Shown here one piece after another: positions 1 through 4,953 of a stretch of 8,931 nt of DNA (position 1 is its first letter; every line of letters starts with the position of its first letter). A program made the translations under genes and the position numbers. The notes under the pieces were generated by a model that made no database searches, was not told the origin of the DNA, and saw nothing but the letters and a program-made list of their open reading frames with translations. This DNA is from Acidisphaera sp035272265 (GTDB taxonomy: Bacteria > Pseudomonadota > Alphaproteobacteria > Acetobacterales > Acetobacteraceae): positions 1 to 8,931 of the forward strand of contig DATEQV010000075.1 of assembly GCA_035272265.1 (NCBI GenBank). Reading direction: 5' to 3'.

Positions 1-117
1 TGGCTGGAAAACTGCGCGCCAGAATCCTACACCGACGAACAGATGGAGGAATTCGACCAGCTCATGGAGCCGTGGCTCGAAGACTACGAGCGCAAGCGAT
101 CGGCCCGCGGAAAGTAG
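1..117 (+). CDS. C-terminal end of an unidentified protein (partial)
   Basis: An open frame runs in from the left edge and ends at TAG (115-117), leaving 38 residues. The fragment starts WLENCAPESYT and ends YERKRSARGK. It is strongly acidic in the middle (runs such as EQMEEFDQLMEPWLEDYE) with a basic tail, and looks like an amphipathic helical C-terminus. Codon choice is that of a normal GC-rich gene. I do not recognise the family and assign no function. The start lies outside the window. It is the only plus-strand gene in the left half and points towards the repeat-bearing region that follows. Confidence 0.6.
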   Translation, partial: WLENCAPESYTDEQMEEFDQLMEPWLEDYERKRSARGK

Positions 118-411
118 CCGAGAACTCGGCACTCTCCAGCAGCTAACAACGAAAACAATCGTCAGCCGGATCGTCCCCATGCGTCGAGAGGTCTGCATCT
201 CGGGACCGAAGTCGGCCCTCGTCCGCGCGGCAGCAAGTTGGGCGGACGCTGTCCGCCGCCTTTCTGCCCACCGAAAGACGGCGGATTGCGTTTCCCGCCA
301 TCCACTTGCTGAAATTCCGAGCAGTCCGCCGGTCGGACGCGGCCGAGCCACCGCAGACGACGCCGACCTCGCGTCCGCGACCGTCATCGCCACGCGAGCC
401 GGCGGGCGCGG
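118..411. other. Intergenic stretch with one hairpin repeat
   Basis: These 294 bases separate the partial gene at the left edge from the remnant of a solute-binding protein. I see no convincing coding sequence. Open frames here on both strands have the arginine/alanine-rich look of GC-driven shadows. The only clear structure is a 55-bp repeat copy at 240-294, listed separately. Confidence 0.6.
240..294 (+). repeat. 55-bp hairpin repeat, copy A
   Basis: This segment matches the reverse complement of 746-800 at 50 of 55 positions by eye. Within it, tccgccgcctttc pairs with gaaagacggcgga (12 of 13 pairs, 8-nt loop), so either strand can form a stem-loop. It resembles the short dispersed intergenic palindromes (REP-like) of bacterial genomes. 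There is no T-run, so it is not a textbook Rho-independent terminator. The family is not one I can name. Confidence 0.75.
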
Positions 412-729
412 TCACGCCCGCCGCATGTTCCAGAAGATCGGGAAGCCGTGGACGATGTCGGTGACATCGCGGCGGTAGACGCTCGGGTTGTAGAACATCC
501 CGAGTGGAATGTAGGGCACGTCGACGAAGGCCTGGGCCTGTATCTCCGCGGCGATCTTCTGCTGCGCGGCGAGGTCGGGCGCGTCGAACCAGGCGTCTCG
601 CAGCTCTTCGATCCGCGGGCTGGACGACCAGCCGAACCAGGCCTTCTCGCCGTTGCCGCGCAGCGCGATATGCGTCGCCGGCGTGAAGCCGTCGATGGCG
701 GTGTTGGCGGTGCAGAACGCATTCCAGCA
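412..729 (-). pseudogene. Truncated ABC-transporter solute-binding protein, family 5 (C-terminal remnant)
   Basis: Read on the minus strand, about 105 codons ending in TGA (412-414) encode the C-terminus of an oligopeptide/dipeptide-type periplasmic binding protein (SBP_bac_5, DppA/OppA-like). Recognisable pieces in order are NGEKAWFGW, LRDAWFDAPDLAAQQKIA, DVPYIPLGMFY and FPIFWNMRR, which are typical of the last lobe of this family in alphaproteobacteria. Full-length members are about 500-540 residues, so roughly four fifths is missing. Upstream of the Trp codon at 724-726 the homology stops and the frame runs into repeat copy B, with no credible start codon or ribosome site. No permease or ATPase genes are nearby. 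I read it as a dead fragment left by deletion or rearrangement. An intact 5' part elsewhere is possible but cannot be seen here. Confidence 0.75.
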
Positions 730-745
730 AGCGGGCCGATGGAGT

Positions 746-800
746 GAAACGCAATCCGCCGTCTTCGGGTGGACAGAAAGGCGGCGGACTGCGTCGGCCC
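746..800 (-). repeat. 55-bp hairpin repeat, copy B (inverted relative to copy A)
   Basis: The reverse complement of this segment matches 240-294 at 50 of 55 positions by eye. Differences lie near the outer end (2), in the loop (1) and at the loop-proximal edge of one stem arm (2). The stem arms tccgccgtctt and aaaggcggcgga remain pairable. It lies immediately upstream of the broken end of the solute-binding protein remnant, with only about 20 bases between them. Confidence 0.75.
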
Positions 801-836
801 TGCTCGCTGCGCCCGCCTCGCTCGGGCGGCCGACGC
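791..836. repeat. Nested GC-rich inverted repeat next to repeat copy B
   Basis: The outer arms gcgtcggcc (791-799) and ggccgacgc (828-836) are perfectly complementary. An inner pair gcccg (811-815)/cgggc (823-827) is nested inside. It lies 32 bases beyond the stop codon of the LivJ-like gene, so it could act as that gene's transcript end structure. There is no T-run to make it a classical intrinsic terminator. It overlaps the edge of repeat copy B and may be part of the same element. Confidence 0.4.
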
Positions 837-867
837 GCCCGTTGCAGCACACGCCCCAGGGCCACGC

Positions 868-2094
868 CTAAAGCTTGACGAAAGCGCAGTGCCCGTCGGC
901 CAATGGCCGGGCCGCCTGATCGCCGGGCATGGTCGCGCGCAGCTTGTAGATGTCCCAGGCGCTCGTGCTTTCGGACGGCTTCTTCACTTCGAACAGATAT
1001 GCCGCGACCAGTACCCGGCCGTCCTCGCGGATTGTGCCGGTGCCGAAACATGGGTCGCTGAACGGCATCGCTTTCATGCCGTTCACGGTGGCGACGCCAT
1101 CCTTCTTCGCGTCCGCCACGCCCATGGCGGCGACCGCCTTCAGGTAATGCAGCGTTCCGGCGTAACTGCCGGCGTGGCTCATGCTCGGCCAGTTGTCCGG
1201 GCTCTGCGCCACTATCGGCCTAGTCCACGCGCGGGTGCTGTCGTTGAGGTCCCAGTAGAAGCTCTCGGTCAGGAACAGACCCTGCGCGATCTCCAGCCCG
1301 ATCGCGTGCACGTCGTTCGCGTACATGAGCAGGGCCACGATCCGCATCTGCAAGTTGAGCCCGAACTCGTGTGCCTGCTTGATGCAGTTCTGCGTATCGG
1401 CCCCGGAATTGGCCAGGCCGAGCACCTTGGCGCCGGAGGCATGCGCCTGGACCAACAGCGAGGAAAAATCGGTCGTGGCGGGGAACGGATAGACGGCGTG
1501 GCCGAGCACCCGGCCACCCAATTGCCGCACCACCTCCGTGGTGTCGCTCTCCAGCTGATGTCCGAAAGCATAGTCGGCCGTCACGAAATACCAGCTGTCG
1601 CCGCCGTCCTTGATGATCGCGCCACCCGAGGAGTGCGCGAGCATGTAGTTGTCCCAGGTCCAATGCAGCATGTTGGGCGAGCACTGATCGCCGGTGAGCC
1701 GGGTCGTCCCGGCGGACGCGACGATATACACCTTGTTTTGCGCGCGCACGATGGACTGCACGGCCAGCGCCACTGCGGAGTTGGCGATTTGCAGGATGCA
1801 ATCGACGTCGTCCTGCTCGAGCCATTGGCGCGCGATGCCGGCACCGACGTCCGGCTTGTTCTGATGATCGGCGCTGACCACCTCGGCCGACAGGCCCGGA
1901 TTGGCGGCGCCGAAGTCTCGAATGGCCTGCCTGACGCAGATGACGGCGGTCGCGCCGCCGTTGTTGCTGTAGGGTCCGGACTGGTCGATCAGCACGCCCA
2001 GCCTGACCCTCGACGCCTGCGCCCGGGCCCGGCTTCGGGTCAAGAGCGTTGCAGCACAAGCCGATCCGAGGAGGCCGCGACGCGAGATCGTCAT
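868..2094 (-). CDS. LivJ-like ABC-transporter substrate-binding protein with Tat-type leader
   Basis: This 408-residue protein belongs to the Peripla_BP_6 / branched-chain amino acid binding family. These are periplasmic receptors that hand small ligands to an ABC importer; the real ligand may be an amino acid, an amide or an aromatic compound. The N-terminus carries a twin-arginine motif (SRRGLLG, residues 4-10), a short hydrophobic run and an ARAQA site near residue 27. The mature part opens with RLGVLIDQSGPYSNNGG, the usual first strand and ligand loop. It continues with the family's GAGIARQWLEQDDVDCI, IVASAGTT and DYAFGHQLE segments and ends in CAFVKL. Its length is normal for the family. 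The ATG at 2092-2094 is preceded by GGAAGGA at suitable spacing, which supports the start. No Liv permease or ATPase genes adjoin it, so it is an orphan receptor here. Family confidence is high; the substrate is unknown. Confidence 0.92.
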   Translation of the reverse strand: MTISRRGLLGSACAATLLTRSRARAQASRVRLGVLIDQSGPYSNNGGATAVICVRQAIRDFGAANPGLSAEVVSADHQNKPDVGAGIARQWLEQDDVDCILQIANSAVALAVQSIVRAQNKVYIVASAGTTRLTGDQCSPNMLHWTWDNYMLAHSSGGAIIKDGGDSWYFVTADYAFGHQLESDTTEVVRQLGGRVLGHAVYPFPATTDFSSLLVQAHASGAKVLGLANSGADTQNCIKQAHEFGLNLQMRIVALLMYANDVHAIGLEIAQGLFLTESFYWDLNDSTRAWTRPIVAQSPDNWPSMSHAGSYAGTLHYLKAVAAMGVADAKKDGVATVNGMKAMPFSDPCFGTGTIREDGRVLVAAYLFEVKKPSESTSAWDIYKLRATMPGDQAARPLADGHCAFVKL

Positions 2095-2199
2095 GACGCC
2101 GTCCTTCCCGCAACTCCTGCGGAACGTACACTACCCGTGCGCGCCGGCATGTGCAATCGAAACTGTTGCAGAACGAGCAAGTCGGGCGGGCGCAGCGGC

Positions 2200-2213
2200 G
2201 CGCGACGTCGCGC
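2200..2213. repeat. Perfect 14-bp palindrome between two minus-strand genes
   Basis: The sequence gcgcgacgtcgcgc is self-complementary over all 14 bases. It lies 106 bp upstream of the LivJ-like start codon and 36 bp beyond the end of the small membrane-protein gene. It could be a regulator site or a transcript-end hairpin. In GC-rich DNA it may also be chance. Confidence 0.25.
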
Positions 2214-2249
2214 AAAGCGGGACATCCGCCGGCGACGGCGTGCCCTCGG

Positions 2250-2762
2250 CTACGACTTGTCCCGAAGCCTGATCAACGCCAGGGTTTCGTCCCACGTCCG
2301 GTAGATTCCGGAGACCAGCAACAGCGTGCTCGAGCCCGCGACGGCGAACGGGGCGAACGCCGCTCCGGCGATCAATCCCGCGCCGCCGGCGATCAGGCAG
2401 ACGCTGGCGGCGACCGGAACCGCGTTGTGGAAGATCCAGTCGACCGCCCCCTCGATGGCCGCGAGATGGAGGCGACTCCGCACACGGACGGCATTGAGTC
2501 GATAGATGAAGCCGCCGATCCCCATCACGAGGAGAATAACGCCGCCTGGCCAATTGGACGGCCACGGCACCAGCACGACCATGCCCTGGAGCAGCACGCC
2601 GGCGAAGCTGTACAACGCCGGCGTCATCAATCCGCGCGCGACGTCCAGCGTCCGGGATGTCGACAAGCCGCTGTTGAGCGTGACGACAACAAACAGCAAC
2701 CCGACAAGCGTCGCGCCAGCCGACCCGGTCAAGGTGAAGAAGGTGCTCCAAGCGTTCAGCAT
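2250..2762 (-). CDS. Small integral membrane protein of unknown function
   Basis: This encodes 170 residues with about five hydrophobic segments, near residues 12-30, 47-67, 71-87, 111-132 and 133-153. A short basic stretch (VRVRSR) lies between the third and fourth, and the protein ends in a charged tail (RLRDKS). The N-terminus MLNAWSTFFTLTGSAGATLVGLLFVVV resembles a set of uncharacterised alphaproteobacterial inner-membrane proteins that open with an aromatic FF followed by a GA.ATL.GLLFV pattern. I know no function for that set. The ATG at 2760-2762 is chosen over an upstream in-frame ATG at 2942 for two reasons: AGGAG lies 7 bases before it, and the upstream 60 codons are proline/arginine/serine-rich and look non-coding. 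Both flanking genes are on the same strand but too far apart to imply an operon. Confidence 0.8.
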   Translation of the reverse strand: MLNAWSTFFTLTGSAGATLVGLLFVVVTLNSGLSTSRTLDVARGLMTPALYSFAGVLLQGMVVLVPWPSNWPGGVILLVMGIGGFIYRLNAVRVRSRLHLAAIEGAVDWIFHNAVPVAASVCLIAGGAGLIAGAAFAPFAVAGSSTLLLVSGIYRTWDETLALIRLRDKS

Positions 2763-3015
2763 CGGGCCACTCCTGGACAGTCGGTGCGATAGGATGAACT
2801 GAGATCCGCCAGCGGGACGCCGGGGTCCGGGCATGATGACGCCCGTCGCCGACGATCTTCGCGAAGGCCTCGCCGTTGGTCGGGGATGCGCGTCCACGCT
2901 TGTCGTGCTCCCGTAACGAGCCGACTTCGGCTTGCGAGTCAACGGCCGCTCGAGGGCAAATCAGCGGCGACACGGAACGACAACATTGGGCGGGGAGACG
3001 GCTTGACGCGGAACG

Positions 3016-3687
3016 TCACGGCTGGCGGGGCCGTGCGGCATCGAGGTCGGCGGTCCGCATCAGCGCGAGCATGGCCTGATGATAGTCCTCCGGCGTCATC
3101 CGCGCCGGATCCAGATCGCGCATCTCGGCCCGGCGCGCGGGCGACAACCGGGCCTCCAGGGTGTCGAGCATCATCGGCGCGGCCAGGGCGGCGGCGGCGA
3201 AGACCTCGGCGGCGGTCGGGCTGTGGCCGTAGAGCTTGAACCGGGCGCGCGACGTCAGCCCGGCGAGATAGAACGCATGTTGCAGAAGGCGGCCGCGCTC
3301 CGTGGTCGGCCGGAATGTCCAGGACGGCGACCGGCGGCCCGCGTCGAAGCTGTCGATCAGGCCGACCAGCGCCATGCCCCTGCAGTCGTAGGCGCGGCAG
3401 CCGCGCGGGCGGTGGTCATAGACGGTGCAACCGGTCTCGCCGAGATGGACGCACGCGCCGTCGTCGCGTTTGCGCAGCCGCAAGGTGCCGTCGGCCGCCG
3501 GCTGCATGTCGAGATGCGCCAGGTCCTCGGGGCGTTCTTCGTCGGGACGGACAGCGACGACCTTGGAGTAGCAGCACGCCGAGCAGCCGGCGCAGGGCGT
3601 GCGCATGGCGCGGAGCTTGCCTTCCGCGTGTTCGTGCAGCTCGCGGACGAAATCCTCCGGGTCGCCGGCGTTGCGGATCACGCTCAT
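3016..3687 (-). CDS. YkgJ-family cysteine cluster protein
   Basis: This 223-residue protein contains the zinc/iron-chelating cysteine cluster of the YkgJ (CxxCxxCC) family. The first cluster is CAGCSACC, with Cys 32, 35, 38 and 39. The second set comprises Cys 79, Cys 87 in CTVYDHRP, Cys 97 and Cys 102 in CRAYDC, which matches the family's CxIYxxRPxxCRxxxC pattern. Eight cysteines are therefore available to bind metal, probably zinc or an iron-sulfur cluster. The biochemical role of the family is not established. The rest, about residues 120-223, is helical and alanine-rich and carries no motif I recognise. It lacks a signal peptide or membrane segment, so it is probably cytoplasmic. The start is the ATG at 3685-3687, preceded only by a weak GGGG stretch. 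A later in-frame Met (MRTPC) would begin just before the first cluster and is less likely. Confidence 0.9.
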   Translation of the reverse strand: MSVIRNAGDPEDFVRELHEHAEGKLRAMRTPCAGCSACCYSKVVAVRPDEERPEDLAHLDMQPAADGTLRLRKRDDGACVHLGETGCTVYDHRPRGCRAYDCRGMALVGLIDSFDAGRRSPSWTFRPTTERGRLLQHAFYLAGLTSRARFKLYGHSPTAAEVFAAAALAAPMMLDTLEARLSPARRAEMRDLDPARMTPEDYHQAMLALMRTADLDAARPRQP

Positions 3688-3709
3688 ACCCCGTCTGAGA
3701 GAGTACGAC

Positions 3710-3819
3710 TCACCTCGTCATCGCGAGCCGCCGCTTGGCGGCGTGGCGATCCAGGGCCACGCGGCAGGCGTTTGTCACGCGGCCCTGGATCGCCACGCTC
3801 CGCTCGCGATGACGAGTGA
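3710..3819. repeat. ~110-bp imperfect palindromic intergenic repeat
   Basis: The left arm (about 3710-3762) and right arm (about 3776-3819) are reverse complements over two solid blocks, tcgtcatcgcgagc and gcgtggcgatccagggcc. The left arm carries a small extra hairpin, gccgccgcttggcggc (3726-3741). The 'cgtcatcgcgagcg...cgtggcgatccagg' wording closely resembles a dispersed intergenic repeat common in alphaproteobacteria ('gtcattgcgagc...gaagcaatccag' in AT-richer relatives). It fills the gap between two minus-strand genes. A transcript reading through from the oxidoreductase would fold into a long hairpin here, which could protect or end the mRNA. Confidence 0.85.
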
Positions 3820-3860
3820 ATGGGTTCCGGTCATCGGGGCTTGGTATCAGGCCCGCACGG

Positions 3861-4838
3861 TCACCCCGGCAGCAGCCCGGACGCGACCGCCTTCGCCCGC
3901 GCGCGCTGCATCGCCTCGGCCACCATCAGCGCCGCCTGCAACGCCCGCCGGCCGGCCGCCGCGTCCACCGCAACGGGCGCGCCGTCGAGGCAGCTCGCGA
4001 CGAACGCAGCGTGCTCGGCGGCGAGCGAGTCGTGCTCCTCCCAGCTCGTCTCCGACGCGCTGAAGCCGGGCACCTGGGCCACCGGCGCGCCGTCGCCGCG
4101 GGCGATGCGCAGCAGCTTGCGGGCGACGAAGTCGACGTTGACGTAGCCGTCCGAGGCGAAGATCCGCATCCGCCGCTCCAGCCGGAACGAGATCCGGCTC
4201 GCGGTGATCGTCGCCACCGCGCCGTTGGCGAAGCCGACGCGGGCGTTGGCGATGTCCTCGTGCTCGCTGGCGACCGCCGCACCGACCGCGTCCACGCTCT
4301 CGATCGGGCTGTCGATCAAGGTCAGCACGAGGTCGAGGTCGTGGATCATCAGGTCGAGGATCACCGAGACGTCGGTGCCGCGCGGCTTGAACGGGGCGAT
4401 GCGCACCGCCTCGATATAGAGCGGCGTGCCGATGCGGCCGGCGAGCGCGCCGTGCGCGGCCGAGAACCGCTCGACATGGCCGACCTGCAGCACGAGGCCG
4501 CGGGCGGCGGCGAGCGCGGCCAGCTCGTCCGCCTCGGCCAGGGTGGCGGCGATCGGCTTTTCGACCAGCACGTGCCGGCCGGCGCGCAGGGCTTCGGAGG
4601 CCAGCGCGAAATGCGCGTCGGCCGAGGCGGCGACGATCACCGCGTCGCTCGCCGCGATCAGCTCGGCCAGGCCCAGCGCCGGGGCGCCGGCCTCCCAGCC
4701 GACGGTGCGCGCCCGCTCGGCGTTGCGGTCGTGCACCCCGGCGAGGACCGAACGGGGCGACGACGACGCCTTCAGGGCGTGATAGCGCCCGAAATGCCCC
4801 GCCCCCGCCACTCCGATTCTCAGCCGCCTGTCCGCCAT
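3861..4838 (-). CDS. Gfo/Idh/MocA-family NAD(P)-dependent oxidoreductase, possibly a nucleotide-sugar dehydrogenase
   Basis: This protein has 325 residues from the chosen ATG. It has the two-domain plan of the Gfo/Idh/MocA family: a Rossmann fold with GVAGAGHFGRYH (residues 9-20), then EKP at 93-95 with the catalytic lysine, GHVERF (120-125) and DLMIHDLD, with Asp162 and His166 as likely active-site residues. The length is normal. The GHVERF and KPRGTDVSVILDLMIHDLD segments recall the subgroup next to lipid A genes in some proteobacteria, which includes UDP-GlcNAc 3-dehydrogenase (GnnA), the first step to 3-amino lipid A sugars. That assignment is inference; family membership is secure. The frame could start 15 bases earlier at TTG (4853), but the ATG at 4836-4838 sits directly before the conserved strand and follows a GGGG stretch. 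It is transcribed divergently from secDF. Confidence 0.88.
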   Translation of the reverse strand: MADRRLRIGVAGAGHFGRYHALKASSSPRSVLAGVHDRNAERARTVGWEAGAPALGLAELIAASDAVIVAASADAHFALASEALRAGRHVLVEKPIAATLAEADELAALAAARGLVLQVGHVERFSAAHGALAGRIGTPLYIEAVRIAPFKPRGTDVSVILDLMIHDLDLVLTLIDSPIESVDAVGAAVASEHEDIANARVGFANGAVATITASRISFRLERRMRIFASDGYVNVDFVARKLLRIARGDGAPVAQVPGFSASETSWEEHDSLAAEHAAFVASCLDGAPVAVDAAAGRRALQAALMVAEAMQRARAKAVASGLLPG

Positions 4839-4953
4839 GCCCCGGCTTAGCAACCGGCCGCGGCGCTTGCCACCCCGCGCCCGGGGCGCCTAAGTCCGCG
4901 CCATCGCGCGCCCCGCCGTACGCCCCGACGCACGCCCAGGAGACCGCCCGACC
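4839..4953. promoter_or_regulatory. Divergent intergenic region between the oxidoreductase and secDF
   Basis: These 115 bases separate two outward-facing genes, so promoters for both should lie here. On the plus strand, ttgcca (4867-4872) followed after 18 bases by taagtc (4891-4896) is a weak sigma-70-like pair. A hyphenated palindrome, gcgccc-g-gggcgc (4877-4889), lies between these boxes and could be an operator or merely GC-rich chance. An AGGAG at 4938-4942 is the ribosome site for secDF. The positions of the promoters themselves are unproven. Confidence 0.3.

Noticed and set aside
179..478. A 99-codon plus-strand open frame over repeat copy A
   Set aside because: It has no ribosome site or family resemblance and runs across the repeat and into the complement of the solute-binding protein remnant.
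143..1051. A 302-codon minus-strand open frame spanning both hairpin repeats
   Set aside because: It is very rich in Arg and Ala, overlaps the real end of the LivJ-like gene in a different frame, and the recognisable solute-binding protein remnant is in another frame. The RRLSVGRKAAD-type peptide comes from translating the repeat.
769..2304. A 511-codon open frame on the plus strand
   Set aside because: It is antisense to the LivJ-like gene, which has a clear leader, ribosome site and family motifs. The plus-strand product is a low-complexity GC shadow.
2763..2942. N-terminal extension of the small membrane protein from an upstream ATG
   Set aside because: The added 60 residues are Arg/Pro/Ser-rich without homology features, and a strong AGGAG precedes the inner ATG at 2760-2762.
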